From the NCBI RefSeq assembly GCF_032362555.1, contig NC_083518.1, positions 2,430,501 to 2,494,500 on the forward strand: a stretch of DNA of 64,000 nt, written 5' to 3'. A model generated the notes under the pieces. It was not told the DNA's origin and did not search any database. It saw only the letters and a program-made list of their open reading frames with translations. Of the stretch, positions 33,871-45,645 are shown piece by piece (positions within the stretch are counted from its first letter, which is position 1; the number at the start of each line of letters is the position of its first letter). The stretch comes from Amyelois transitella (lineage: Eukaryota > Arthropoda > Insecta > Lepidoptera > Pyralidae). Position numbers and translations under genes: made by a program.

Positions 33871-34150
33871 TAAAAACGTTATTACCTTTTCAATGATTTT
33901 ATTCAGGTACTTACGTAATTATTTATACACGTTAAACTTAACAATAAAGTATTAATTAAAGATACTTAGAAGAATTAAACAGCCTTAAGAGTTTACTATC
34001 CGATGCACAAAATGTACAAAATGTTAAATACTTAAAATTTGTGTCATAGCCGTTATTCCAGGAAGATAGCCCACAAAGCAAGGAACGCAGTCTCGTCAAG
34101 TCTTCCATTCTATACTCTGTAGTGCGTGATACGATTCTGTAGGTTTTGAT

Positions 34151-37100
34151 TTAAAAATCAATGTCGAAATTGAACTGAAAATTAAAAACATTATTTAATA
34201 GTGTTTGAAGTAGCACCAGAAGTTTGAAGAAGTAGAACATGCCAATGATCAAACAAGGTAAGTAGAGAAAATTCGTAATATCATTCGCTAAGGAAGGACA
34301 TGAAACACTACCAAATAAAAATATATTTAATTAAAATAAAGGTTATAAGAAAGATAGGATACGGTCATTTCAATAAAGAACTCTTGTATTAACTGAGTCT
34401 ATGTAAGTTGTGATAGTAACTTGTATCTATTATAAATAAAGAATCGTTAAGTTATCATTTCATTTCTTTCAAATAATATATTTTTTTATGTTATCACGTC
34501 TTTATCACGTCCTTATACGAATTGAGATTCAAATAGAGACAGGTAGCTAACCGTGTCTCCTAAAAGAAGAATTCCAGTTTATAAGCATATCCCTTAGTCG
34601 TCTTTTACGACATCCATGGGAAAGAGACTGGGCGGTCCTATTCTTTTTTGGCCGTGTGGTTGTGGATAAAAAGTTACCAATACAAATAATATGATAATGT
34701 TAAATTTACCTTTGGAGCATGTTCAATTAGACACGTAAATGCCATCTTAGCTCGCTCGCATCCTTTTTCATCGTCCATAGTCATTTCGTCATTTACTGGA
34801 ATTAATACGAGGAATGAGTGTTGACACAATGATACACAATTTGAACCATAAAACAACTGCCAATTTTTTCACAACTTGTATAGTATTACGGACAACGCGC
34901 TCTGACATCAAAATGTCTTTTCCAATTCTGAGATATTTGATACAGAATAATAATTTAATAAGTTCTCTTACTAGAAGAACATTTGTCAACGAGTTCCCCA
35001 ACTTTGGATAGATGCTCGTCGTTATTTCTGAAGATTGATTTAGCACTGTCTTGAGCACCTGCTGCGGAGAGTTTGCCCATGTCATCCATCTGATAATAAT
35101 GAAAAATGTAATAAAATAGTAATAAACACATTTAACTTACGATATTAAAAAACAATTATTATTATTATTACACATGAGCTGCTAGTCATTAAGCTGATGC
35201 GTGTGAATTTTGATGCTTGGAGATTTTTAAAGTTTGTCTAGCCGATGTGTGTATAACAATCAATGTGCTTCTTTTCAAAATGCTTTTCAAGGCTTCATAC
35301 TGTATTATACAGATCGGCTTCATGATGTAAGAACTGAAGATATGGTAGACCGGGAAAGTGGAAAGAGAAAAGTAGGAACGCAGACCACAGACGCTTTGGA
35401 AGCGGCAGTCAACTTAGTTTTAAGTAATTTATTTGACGTCAACCAATGTTGTGGAACCAAAAGATATGACAATTATAAAGTGATATGAAGTATCCCATAA
35501 TAATGAATAAAATTTTTGAATTTAGAATTTTGAGACCCCAACCCATAGAAGCTGACGACGCAACTGGGAACATGCCAAGATTATTTTTTATTATTTCTTT
35601 ATGTACTAATTTATGTACACAGAAAACATCGAGACTGATAATCACAAGAAACAAAAATCTCTTCCAGCAGACCCGAGATAGGAGACATGATGAAATGATA
35701 GGCGTGTACGTACATGAGTAAAGACAGTTGGGGTACGACATTAGTGATCCGTTGTCTGCATGTTTCCACAGATACAAAGGGCACTCTCTTGGAATTTAAT
35801 CTCAGTTACAACTTTGCGGAGTAACCTGGGTCCGATGTATGGGCATAATGAAACTACTAGTTTTATATCGTATCAAAATTATTGAAAGACATAAAATTTT
35901 ATTGCAATTAATATTGTAACAATCATCGATGTGAAAAAATCCAATTTTTGCGATTATCATATATAAATTCCAGTTTATGAAAATGTCTATAAATGGGTCA
36001 AAGTCATCTTTTGAGATTACAAATAGACTGATTTATCAGGTACCGAAATAATAATGTTTGATGCAATAGAAGTAAGGATTCCCTACGAAATTGCAGAGAT
36101 CAAATAATCGCTTCTTATCTATAGACACGTAACTTACTCCCTCCAAGAAACATAAACACAGGCATAGATATAAGGATTTAACTAGAAGACTAATGTTAGG
36201 AGGAAGATGAACAGGTTGGTCAGCGAGACTTAGTATCAGGATGTTCCCTATTTGAATATTTTGTATGACTTGGCAAAGAAAGTCCAAATCATAGGTTTAA
36301 GTATGATGTCTTAGCAATTTTCTGTAACAGGATTTCCATTGAAAGGATAAAGAAAAAAATTGCATGACCGAAAAGTGGCGGCACAGATGGATCTTTAAAA
36401 TTATAAGAATGCATTCTTGTATATAATCTGATATAATTAAAACTAGCCCAGACTTAAAAGGCTGCCTAGAAACGACCACAGCTCAGACCAAAGGCTCAAT
36501 GTGACCACCTAAAACAATAAAGACCAATGTAAGGTTTGTGAGAAATGAACAAATCCATTGAAAAAAATGGTGTCAGGCTAGCAGCCGTCTGTAGAAAGTT
36601 TGACAACTCTTTTCACAGTATGTAAAGTATATGAAAAACTTGAAACAATAATCGGATGCAATATAAGAGGGCGAGTATGAAAGTGTTGCACTTTATGTAA
36701 GGTGTTAGGCAAGGTTTTTGAATTATGTAGTGTACGTGTTATTAGGTTTATGGAGGTCAAACAGGAATCGCATTAAATTATTACCTGATTTCCTTCTCCT
36801 GGATGCAACCAGAGAAACATTACAAAGATTATGATGAATATTCATTGCTTTGATATAAAATTCAATTAACTTATTTTAACTTATAGTTTCTAATCTACCC
36901 ACAGATCTCGGACTAAAATCGAATCATCACGCAGTTTTTTGCAAAGGTAGGTGGTAAATAAACGTTAATCAAAATATTATGATGTCACACAATAACATAT
37001 TCACCAGAACCTTCAACCTCCCAATTCTTATATACCGAATTATATGAATCTTAATCTTTTATAATATTGATACATACATACATACATATAATCACGTCTT

Positions 37101-38587
37101 TATCCCTTGCGGGGTAGACAGAGCCAACCGTCTCGAAAATACTGAAAGCTGTTTGGCTAAGTGATAGAATTGAGATTCAAATAGTGACAGGTTGCTAGCC
37201 ATCGCTTACAAAAAGTTATTCCTATAATATTGATGATTTAAGTAAGTAAGTATATGCCTTATTGTTCATTCAAAAGAGCACATCGAACAATATAGTATCG
37301 AGCTTATCACCGAGTAGGATCTCTTTCAGCAAACCTTAAATTTATAGGATCACATACAAAATTTAGGTAAGGATGAACAACAACTCTTTAACTTACAATA
37401 CCAATCTTCTTAAAAAGGCAGGCGGCAAAACACCTAGCATTCTCATTGTCTGGTAGCATCTTCTGCTTGAAGTCCTTGATATCTGAAGCCGATAGAGGGT
37501 GATCCTTTATGCAAGCTAATCCTCCTGAAAGCAACTTTGCTTGGATTGCAGCTCTTTGGGTAGGTGACACAGCCTGGAAATAATAATTAAAAAAATATGT
37601 GAGACTTTTATTAAGGTTTGAGTTCATTCATTTACCTACCTATGATTCAATCTAAATATTAAAATTATACATAACTTCTGAACCTGACAGAAATCTTAAT
37701 TGCTAATTGTTTAAGCTATATCAAATATCAAATTTAGCAAAGAATATTGAAATGTTGTTGTACTCCAATAGCTTGCATTATAAACTTAACAAAGCATTAT
37801 ACTAACTGTATTCGATTGTTTTATGTGTGAAATTGCTAAAAAATATGCTACAGCACGTTCTTCCTTTTTTGGATAAAAGCTTGTAAATTAACAGTCCTAA
37901 TTTTGTAAATCTTTACTTTTTACTAACTCGCCGTCTCCTAAATCATGACAATCCTGAATATGAGCACGTGAACTCGTATCTAATATAATGTGAGTAGTGT
38001 CTTATAATTGCATATAATTGAGGTTTCATTGTGAACTCATAACTTCAGCAGTTATTATTTCTTCATTGTTCTGAAGAATGACACTCTTAATAACTACGTG
38101 GTCACTTAATTTAATCGATTGTAGACACTAAAACTAGCAATAAAAATATCATTCCTACTGCACATATCTTCATGAACATAACTTTCATTTAATTGTTCTT
38201 ATATAAATTTTAATTGATGACTTTCATCACAGTAATATTTGCCTCTATGTATCTAAATATATGGGTAGCCTTTAAGGTGGTGTGCTTGCAAATTTGTTTT
38301 GTGGCTTGTAACCTGACACTATCTTAATCACTTTAAGACTTGTGACTATTGCTATGTCTACTCCGTAAGATAAACATAGGTTAATTGTATTAATATGTAC
38401 AGGTATATATATATATATATATACCTGCACATAATTCTGAGACATACATACTGGGCTCAGTAAATTAAAGGTTGGCTAACCTTATATATAAAATTTAGGT
38501 AATAATTGAGAATGTTCACAATTTACTTACCAAAATAGAAGCCACAGTACATGCTGAAACTAAGCAAATAAATCCCAAATTATTCAT
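34151..38587 (-). CDS. OBP5, class I odorant-binding protein, 153 aa
   Basis: Exons: 38531-38587 (signal peptide MNNLGFICLVSACTVASIL), 37397-37573, 34972-35089, 34710-34795, 34151-34174 (FNFDIDF and stop). Phases 0-0-1-0. Cysteine spacing 26-3-43-14-8 (LACIKDHP, RCFAAC, KCSS, EKGCERA, FTC). The usual SDGD before KGC is MDDE here. Intron 2 is 2.3 kb and holds unassigned sequence plus SINE-A; exons 2 and 3 are nevertheless joined confidently by phase and homology. The micro-exon 5 is the longest of the class. TATA box at 38648-38654 (minus). Confidence 0.93.
34485..34665 (-). repeat. SINE-A with internal deletion
   Basis: In OBP5 intron 4, ending about 45 bp from the exon 4 donor. The tail part jumps from ATCACGTC to GAATTGAGATTCAAATAG; the head GGCCGTGTGGTTG region is rearranged. 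Confidence 0.65.
35388..35515 (+). repeat. Dispersed repeat, copy 1
   Basis: In OBP5 intron 2. Its reverse complement matches 39715-39848 over about 130 bp (shared GGTTGACGTCAAATAAATTA and CTTAAAACTAAGT). Probably the end of a transposable element; family not recognised. Confidence 0.7.
37071..37210 (-). repeat. SINE-A, head-truncated
   Basis: In OBP5 intron 2. ACATACATACATACATATAA tail to GTTGCTAGCCATCGCTTA. Confidence 0.75.
38400..38426. repeat. Palindromic TA microsatellite
   Basis: CAGGTATAT...ATATACCTG, a perfect (TA)n palindrome in OBP5 intron 1. Confidence 0.8.
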
Positions 38588-38647
38588 GATCACTAAATGT
38601 TTTGGCAAACTCGATACAATTGATCAATCTGTAGTCTTACCTGCAAG

Positions 38648-38654
38648 TTTTATA
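38648..38654 (-). promoter_or_regulatory. TATA box of OBP5
   Basis: TATAAAA on the minus strand, 61 bp before the ATG. Confidence 0.6.
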
Positions 38655-38659
38655 GTAAA

Positions 38660-39220
38660 CCATGATTTGCCTAATTTGTAGCATGACTTTTCCGGCAATC
38701 CCAGCCTTGTGGAAGAGGAAGTACGGTTTGGAACTGGCACAATCTGGGATTCGATTCGGTCATAGTAATTGTGTTGTCCATAGATTATGTTATGCTAGCT
38801 ATTCTTCGGAGCTCTGCTCCTGTTACATTTTAAAATGTAGCGTGTGTTTTTTTATTTTGGTTGAAGATGGCTAGCGAATAAGATTTCCAGTGGAGAAAGA
38901 TTTTTAAAACGGTTCGATAGATCTTTCATTTAATAATTACGAAGAAATAAATCATTCCTATTTATAAAATGATCATCATTGGCATTTTTCATAGAATACC
39001 CAATATAATATCGTTTCATTATAATAGCGGTTTTTTAGCCAGTTCTGAAGTAATATATAATTATTTTTACTGATATTTAATAAGGCCACACCCAAGTGGT
39101 TAAAATGTCTGCTTTGAAAACTAATTTTTCATTCCTTAAATACTTTTACTATGCGGCTATTCTATTCCTACTTAATAATACTTCAGGAATTAATAAAATA
39201 ATTATTAAATTAAACACAAA
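38660..39220. other. Intergenic region between OBP5 and OBP6
   Basis: AT-rich, no gene. It includes a TGGGATTCGATTCGG stretch (about 38745) that looks like a tRNA B box, possibly a worn tRNA-type SINE head. A minus-strand AATAAA at 39225-39230 is the likely poly(A) signal of OBP6. Confidence 0.4.
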
Positions 39221-39403
39221 ATCTTTTATTACATAAAATTGCAAACAGGGATTGAATAAGAAAATGGACATCCATTATTGACATATTAGATTGAGTGAGT
39301 TGATTTTCATTAAATTTAGTTTAACTAACATCACAGCATCTTGAATTATAACATTTGCCGAATCGTCTCCATAGCCTAATTGGGTTACTCGATATCAAAA
39401 AAC

Positions 39404-42400
39404 TTAGACTTGAATCTGAAAAAAAGGAGAAGAGAGAAATAAATTTAAATTAATAATTTAAAAAAAAATACAACAATCCAACAACATCATGGCTCAGTTC
39501 ATGTCTCCTTAGAAAACATTCAATTACTAGCCCAATTTTTTAAACAGCACTAATTACAATATCAGTTTGGTCTCATTGACTCTCTACCAGACGTTGTGGG
39601 TACATAATTTTGGTGCAACAAAGGTTTTTAACCTGATGTAGTAGACTTTAGTGACATAAATTTCGACAATGAAATAGCTTCTCGTAAAACATTTGGTGTT
39701 TCAACTTATGCAAAAATTCAAAATTTTTTATTCATTATTATAGGATCGTATCGCTTAATAATTGTCAAAACGTATGGTTTAACAACATTGGTTGACGTCA
39801 AATAAATTACTTAAAACTAAGTTTACTGCCGCTTCCAAGGCGTCAGTGCAGAAGAAGCGGTAACAAACTGCACTGCAGCATTTTCTTCAACAACGTCAAC
39901 TTCACAATATCAATTAAACTTAGAATAGAATGTGGACGAGAGAATAAATTATGTATATAGATGTCACCTACGGTCATTCTACGGTTTCTCTGTATAAACT
40001 ATTTTTTTTTATAATTTCAAGTACTTAGATAAATATTAGAAAGTACTTTATACATACCGCGTCCTTATGCTTAAACATGCAAGACAACAGGAGCTTAGCC
40101 CTTTCACAGCCCTTATCTCCGTCCGATACAGACTCGTCGTTCACTGAAAATAAAAGCACGAAATTATTAGGCTTGCTTATAAAGTTCTTAAGCGGAATTG
40201 GTAATTTATGGTTTATAAGGCTCTTATGTCTTCACTTTATCATCCAGATATGATAAATTACAAACAGAATATATTAAATTTTATGAAGTTACACGATACT
40301 TTATTAATTATTAACACTATCAGTATCACTGTACCACGGCAGTTTCTCGACTGTGACTTGAATAAAATTTATTAGATACTGCCCAAAATAAAAGCAGAAT
40401 AAAAAAGCAAAATTAAAGTGATTTTTGAAAAATAAGTAAGCACTGCTATATTAAAAAGTTTGCGTCGTTACACCTACACTATAATAGCATCTTACTAAAA
40501 ATTTTTATATCATCTTTTTTTAAAAATTGAGCTTTTTCCTGATAATTTAGGATTAATGAACACGCTAGATGGAAGAGAGACTGACTGTAAAACGGCGGCA
40601 GTGTCAAACTGCTCCATCAAGGCTATTTTTATTAACTAACTTAATACGATGATACTATGATAATGCAATGATGATAATATGATGATCTTTTCGAGACTAT
40701 TGCCTCTGTTTACCTGCGGAACAATCATCAGCTATCTCTGCGAATTTCTTCCTGTCATCCTCGCTGTTCACGTATTTTGCACTAATTTCCTTTGCCTTGT
40801 CAACGTCATATAGACCTTGGTCGTTGATCTGGAATTTGAAAATGATTGCGTTAAGAATATCATTTATACTCTTAACTATACCTCATATTTCTGTTGCATT
40901 AGTTTCTTTGTGTCGATTTTTTTTTAATTTTATAGGCAACGAGTATGTGCTTGTTCTCAGTCTTGATTATGGTATCGGTGTATTAATATTTCATAACGCA
41001 AGTGTTCTTTCACTTTGGAGCTAGCTTTATCTAGTTTTTAAATAAATATTTATTTAGGTTAAAGTATTATTCCTTTCCATTTCTCAATTAAAATCTTCTT
41101 ATAACCAACCGTAATAAGTAGAACTGAACTGGTTTATCATAAGTGCTTACACGACCTCAAAAAAACGGTTATTTTATTTTTGTTTCCAACTACAGTAGTC
41201 AAACCACTTGGTATTTGGCGGCCTTTAGCCTTATACCTGATTCCAAACACAATTTCTATTAAAATAAGAACCATCATTGTACGTACTAAAATCAATAATT
41301 TTAAAGTTTTTCGTAGGCTCCAAATAAATATGATATCAAGCTCTTGGCGTTAATCTCGGTTGCGCCCAGTTCTCACTTCGCTGGTGAGTGGTCCTTAGTA
41401 AAATTTTTACACAAAACAACTTCTACCTCTCCTTTGTTAACTTGCACAGATACTGAACCTAGCTTGGATCACGGTTATATATCCAGTTACCTAATATTCC
41501 GGTGTCAGGTGCACAAAATACAGCATCGGTGGTCGAATTTGTAAGGTGACTGGTTAAAACATGCTTTGCGCATAAAGACACAGGTTCAAATCCCACCTCG
41601 GCCATGTACCAGAGACTATTTTCGAAGTTATTTACATTAGTTTGAATATTAACTGATGCTCTAACGGTGAGTAAAATCATTGCGGAAAACCTTGCCCATT
41701 CAGGCAACTGGATGTGTAACCATCGTTGTAGAAGTCGGATGGGAGTCTCTTCGAGTAAAAAAATGACTACGAGTAACCCAATCCAGGATCCATGATGAAG
41801 GGCTTACCCCGGTGTCTCTCCAGAGTTGTGGGTATTTAACCGAGACTATAGCGAGGAGGAAGAAGAAGAGGTGCACTAAGTATACCTTCGATACCTCAAC
41901 AGTACAAAGGTATACTATGTGGCCCAATTTATTTATGCACCTACATAAATAAATAACTCACAAACTTAGCCTTCTTGTAGACACAGCCGATAGCACAGGG
42001 CTCAATGCCGTCCACATTCTTATTCTCCTTTGCCGTCTTCAATTGTTCTTCGGAGATGCCATACTCCTTGCTGCACTCGTTCACAAACTCCCGAAGGTGA
42101 CCCCGGATTGATGACTCTTCTTCTGGGGTTAAAGTCTGAAAAGTAAATCAGAATTTTAAGAATCCTTCTGTAGAATCCTACCAAGTTATTTTTATTATTA
42201 TTTCTCACAATTTGTGGCAATGTATTTTCCCATGGATGTCGTAAAAGGCGACTTAGGGATAGACTAATAAACAAGGGATTTTTATTTTAGCCGATGGCCT
42301 AGCAACTTGTATGTAATGGATACATTTCCTGAAATCTGATAAGTTGCAACCTATTTTGTCTTTAAAATTTATCCGCTTTTTCTAAATTCAAATTTAAATA

Positions 42401-43203
42401 TTAACTCATTTATGAAATATGGATATTTTTCTTAATTGTTTTTTAGAAATCCAACGCCAATAAATCATAAACTAAGCGTTAATTCCCTCGTACTCAGTGC
42501 TTATCGTTCCCTATAAATTGATATAACACCAGTGACGTCACCCATATTGTCCAATCAAATGAACATCCTTATGTCATTAGCAAATCATGTAATTTTTTTA
42601 CCAAGTAAAGAAGTGAATGTATTAAACTTATTATAAATTGAATCACGCAAAGTAACTTATATTTTTAAAATTAACTACAATATGATTTTTCATTTTCTCC
42701 TTCCTACCTCCACAAGTTTCTCTCATGCGCATAATTTTGCCATTCGTACATACATACATACATATAATCACGTCTATATCCCTTGCGGGCTAGACAGAGC
42801 CAACAGTCTTGAAAAGACTGACAGGCCATGTTCAGCTTTTTGGCTCGATGATAGAATTGAGATTCAAATAGTGACAGGTTGCTAGCCCATCGCCTAAAAG
42901 AAGAATCCCAAGTTTATAAGCCGATCCCTTAGCTGCCTTTTACGACATCCATGGGAACGAGATGGAGTGGTCCTATTCTTTTTTTACATTGGTACCGGGA
43001 ACCACATAGCACATTCATTGCCATTCGTTACTTAATATATTTAGAAAAGAAAAATTAGAATGACTAAATTAACACACTGGCTAACTGTAATTCATCAGAT
43101 AAAAAGAAATTAAAATCATCACCAAAACAATTAAAATACTCACTACAACACCGCTTAAAGCAACAGCCACAACCGCCAAACATAATACAAAACGAACAGA
43201 CAT
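39404..43203 (-). CDS. OBP6, class I odorant-binding protein, 148 aa
   Basis: Exons: 43144-43203 (signal peptide MSVRFVLCLAVVAVALSGVV), 41962-42135, 40714-40828, 40058-40143, 39404-39415 (IQV and stop). Phases 0-0-1-0. Cysteine spacing 25-3-42-14-8 (NECSKEY, PCAIGC, DDCSA, DKGCERA, LSC); the first gap is one residue shorter than in OBP1-5. The final exon codes only three residues and does not keep the F-x-F motif of OBP1-3 and 5. Exon 1 ends at GTAGTGAGT, which offers two in-frame donors three bases apart, so the last Val may be optional. The exon 3 donor lies in sequence that looks SINE-derived. TATA at 43296-43305 (minus). Confidence 0.92.
39715..39848 (-). repeat. Dispersed repeat, copy 2
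   Basis: In OBP6 intron 4, inverted relative to the copy at 35388. It continues with TGCAGAAGAAGCGG and GCATTTTCTTCAACAACGTC, which are not present beside copy 1. Confidence 0.7.
40687..40713 (+). repeat. SINE-A fragment forming the OBP6 intron 3 donor
   Basis: TCTTTTCGAGACTATTGCCT followed by CTGTTTAC matches the SINE-A 3' region (TCTTTTCGAGACTGTTGGCT, CTGTCTAC) at about 26 of 29 positions. Homology stops at the exon edge, and the 5' splice site GTAAAC lies inside the match. Confidence 0.6.
41343..41510 (-). repeat. SINE-C, head-truncated
   Basis: In OBP6 intron 2. TTGGCGTTAATCTCGGTTGC to GGATCACGGTTATA matches the 3' half of SINE-C; head to head with the next copy. Confidence 0.65.
41528..41872 (+). 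repeat. SINE-C, full length, tRNA-headed
   Basis: In OBP6 intron 2. The head has a tRNA-type internal promoter: A-box-like GTGGTCGAATTTGTAAGG and B box GGTTCAAATCCC at 41582-41593. The body (AGTTTGAATATTAACTGATG, CTAACGGTGAG, CAGGCAACTGGATGTG) ends in purine-rich GAGGAGGAAGAAGAAGAGG. About 340 bp. This is the reference copy for the family. Confidence 0.85.
42228..42313 (+). repeat. SINE-A middle fragment
   Basis: CCCATGGATGTCGTAAAAGG to CCGATGGCCTAGCAACTTGT, in OBP6 intron 1. Confidence 0.75.
42748..43013 (-). repeat. SINE-A, full length (reference copy)
   Basis: In OBP6 intron 1. In the element's own sense it has the head GTGGTTCCCGGCACCAAT (GTGGTTCCCGGTACCAAT here), then GAATAGGACCACTCCAT, CATGGATGTCGTAAAAGGCG, CTTTTAGGCGATGGGCTAGC, a CAGTCTTTTCAAGACTG mini-hairpin, CTCTGTCTACCCCGCAAGGG, ATATAGACGTGATTAT and a 3' (ATGT)n tail. 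The simple-repeat tail, fixed 3' end and variable 5' truncation indicate retroposition, hence SINE-like. I see no convincing tRNA-type A and B boxes. Confidence 0.85.
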
Positions 43204-43295
43204 GTTTTAAATTTCAACTAATTATGACACTCGTAATAATATAGGATCACCCACTAGTAGATCTCAAGTTGTTCTGTCCGGAGGTACCTCCAACA

Positions 43296-43305
43296 TATTT
43301 ATATA
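43296..43305 (-). promoter_or_regulatory. TATA box of OBP6
   Basis: TATATAAATA on the minus strand, 93 bp before the ATG. Confidence 0.55.
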
Positions 43306-45104
43306 TAAGCCACAAGAGTAATTTGTAAGATAATTATCTAACTCGCACGAACTATGAAAATTGTTTGTAAAAAGTGCACAACAAAAACTCTGGAGGTAAT
43401 TTGGATCGTTAGTTTGTAATGTTCAGTCATTTTTGTTGTAAATAAGGAAATGGTTATTAGTTTAGGGGATCATATTTGTACTAATTTGGATCTGATGACT
43501 TGATGACAAATTAGCTAGAGGACATCTCTAATTGGATAATTGAAAATAATGTTTCGTTCCGCTTCTTTTTGTTTTTTTATTTTCCAATTCCTTTTAAATT
43601 TTACATGCACTTTGGAATCGGTAGTAGATATAATTAGACTTAAGTTATGTTGACGTCAAAACGCAATACTTTGTAGCCTATTTTGAAAATATATTAATTT
43701 CTAATTACACAGGATATTCTTATATTTTCCTCATATAGTGGTTAATTATTCATCTTTTTACTGTTTTCGTTTTCAATGATATGACTATACTAAAAAAGAG
43801 TCAAACAAATCTGCTCATAAAAAGAACTTATACCTGCTTGTTTGTCAAAAACTCACCCATTACGTCACCCAAAAGTATTATAGCTTTACATGTTATCGTT
43901 ATCATTTTGAATCTATTTCTGCAGAAGCATTCTGATATGTGAAGTGGTTTTTAATTATTAGACATGTTTAAGTATTTTTAAATTATTTACTTTGTGATTT
44001 AAATTAAAACGGATCTAAAAAAGGAAATAAAGCTGACGTACATGTTCATGAGATAAGTTTTTTATATTCTATTCAATAGAAGAAAAATCCTCCATTAAGT
44101 GTTTCATAACGGTTTAATTGTTATATACAATTGTTTGATCCATAAGATTAGTCACCATTACCTTATTTAATTACACTTGGTTATCAGGTTGGCGCCATCT
44201 ATCCCGACTCCTTCCAGTAGGAGTCGTAAGAGACGAATAAGGGAATGAGTAATTTAACTATAGCAACAACTATGTAATCCAACTTGGGTAAGACCGTAAG
44301 ATATTTAACAATTCAGACGGGAATCGCTTCATAGTTGGACCTTGGGAACCGCTTCATCACTACGACAACCTGTTTAAACTCGGATTTCTACGTTCAACCA
44401 CGATCTGAGACAGGTAAAAATTGGAAAAAACACCATCCTGAAACAAATTGTATGGTACCGAATAACGATGAGAGCCAACCCCAAATGAACCGGGGTTTCC
44501 AAATTATTACTAATCACGTCTCTATCCTTGAAAGAGTTGACAGGGCCAAAAGTCTTCGGGAAATGGGATAAGGCTAGGCAAAAATAAATCTTCTCATTTG
44601 ATTGTAACCTTTAATTATCTGACCATGTCTAGACTACTGAATGGACCTTATTATGTATTTTAAATAATTGCAGCACAATACAACATTGTATATGATCAAT
44701 TAGGTATAATAATATTTGTTCTTTTATTCTTTAAAAAAATCCTTGGAGCGTGCATAATCGCTTAGCTTAGGTCACTTGATTACCTCTTATTATCATTGTC
44801 TAAAAGCTTATACAGAAGTAAATAAGTATATTAAATAGTAATCGTAGGTATGTGATCGAATGCATGAAGTTTTTAATCGCTTGTAGAATCACTTTTTATG
44901 CACTTTGCATTACGGCTACAATACGACTAATAATTCTATATTTGTGGTAACTATTTAGATACCACTCTTACAATGATGTTATTTGCTGAATTGAACTTTT
45001 TTCTATAGGACAAAATACCCAAGACGAACCCAACATTTACAGTACCGTACCTATGCTAATTATAATAAAATCTGCACTAAATAAATGTGCCCATTTGAAT
45101 CCCC

Positions 45105-45175
45105 AATGACATCAATACGTAAGAGATAGAGTGGTCCTATTCTTAAGTACTGGGAACCACACGGCCCCTTATGTC
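45105..45175 (-). repeat. SINE-A head fragment
   Basis: AGAGATAGAGTGGTCCTATT to GGGAACCACACGGC only. Confidence 0.7.
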
Positions 45176-45324
45176 GGTAAGGAGATATAAATCACAACAT
45201 GTCACGATGAATTCGCACTTTTAATTCGGTGAGCAGGTTAAATATGGCGGCCGCGAGTCCGTGTTCAGCAAACAATAGAAATTATTTTATACCTGCACTT
45301 CTGCAATGATGAATAATTAACACG

Positions 45325-45470
45325 CATATCTCGTCTTTATCTTTTACGGGGTAAACAGAGCGTAAATTCACAAGACTTAGATCAAATTTATCTGAATGGT
45401 ATTGAGATTTATAGATAGTGACAGGTTACTAGCCTAAAAAGAATCCTACATTTATTTATCCTTTCTATTG
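45325..45470 (-). repeat. SINE-A, diverged
   Basis: TTTACGGGGTAAACAGAGCG to GTTACTAGCCTAAAAAGAAT with internal gaps. Confidence 0.55.
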
Positions 45471-45645
45471 ATTGACATTTACAATGACGCAGAAAGAGAA
45501 GCATCCACTATCTTTTTCTGTCACTACCAGTCCAGAATTATACGGGGTGTCTGGTTAATTGTATTCTATATTTAAAGACGTAGTACCTAAATTAAATACT
45601 TCCGTCCATTACAAAATATGTAACCAATAAAACTACTCACTACCC

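Larger units (their letters stand above)
31830..34150. other. Intergenic region between converging OBP4 and OBP5
   Basis: No gene seen. It contains a Helitron-like element and at least five SINE-A pieces listed separately. A minus-strand AATAAA at 33898-33903 may serve OBP5. Confidence 0.5.

Noticed and set aside
35234-35721. Two consecutive plus-strand open frames in OBP5 intron 2
   Set aside because: No recognisable protein, and part of the sequence is the dispersed repeat at 35388-35515. Probably chance frames in repeat DNA.
36036-36287. Minus-strand open frame ending in a hydrophobic stretch before a GTAAGT-type donor, like a signal exon
   Set aside because: No ATG opens the hydrophobic part at a sensible distance, and no OBP body without a first exon lies downstream. 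OBP5 already has its own first exon.
36784-36845. Hydrophobic stretch (IFIIIFVMFLWLHPG) before a GTAATA donor on the minus strand
   Set aside because: The hydrophobic frame is preceded at once by a stop, and the nearby ATG is in another frame. It could be a dead signal exon, but this is not supportable.
41528-41610. tRNA gene by A and B box
   Set aside because: The 3' half does not fold back into an acceptor stem, and the same head recurs with a common body at 46168 and 54819. It is a SINE.
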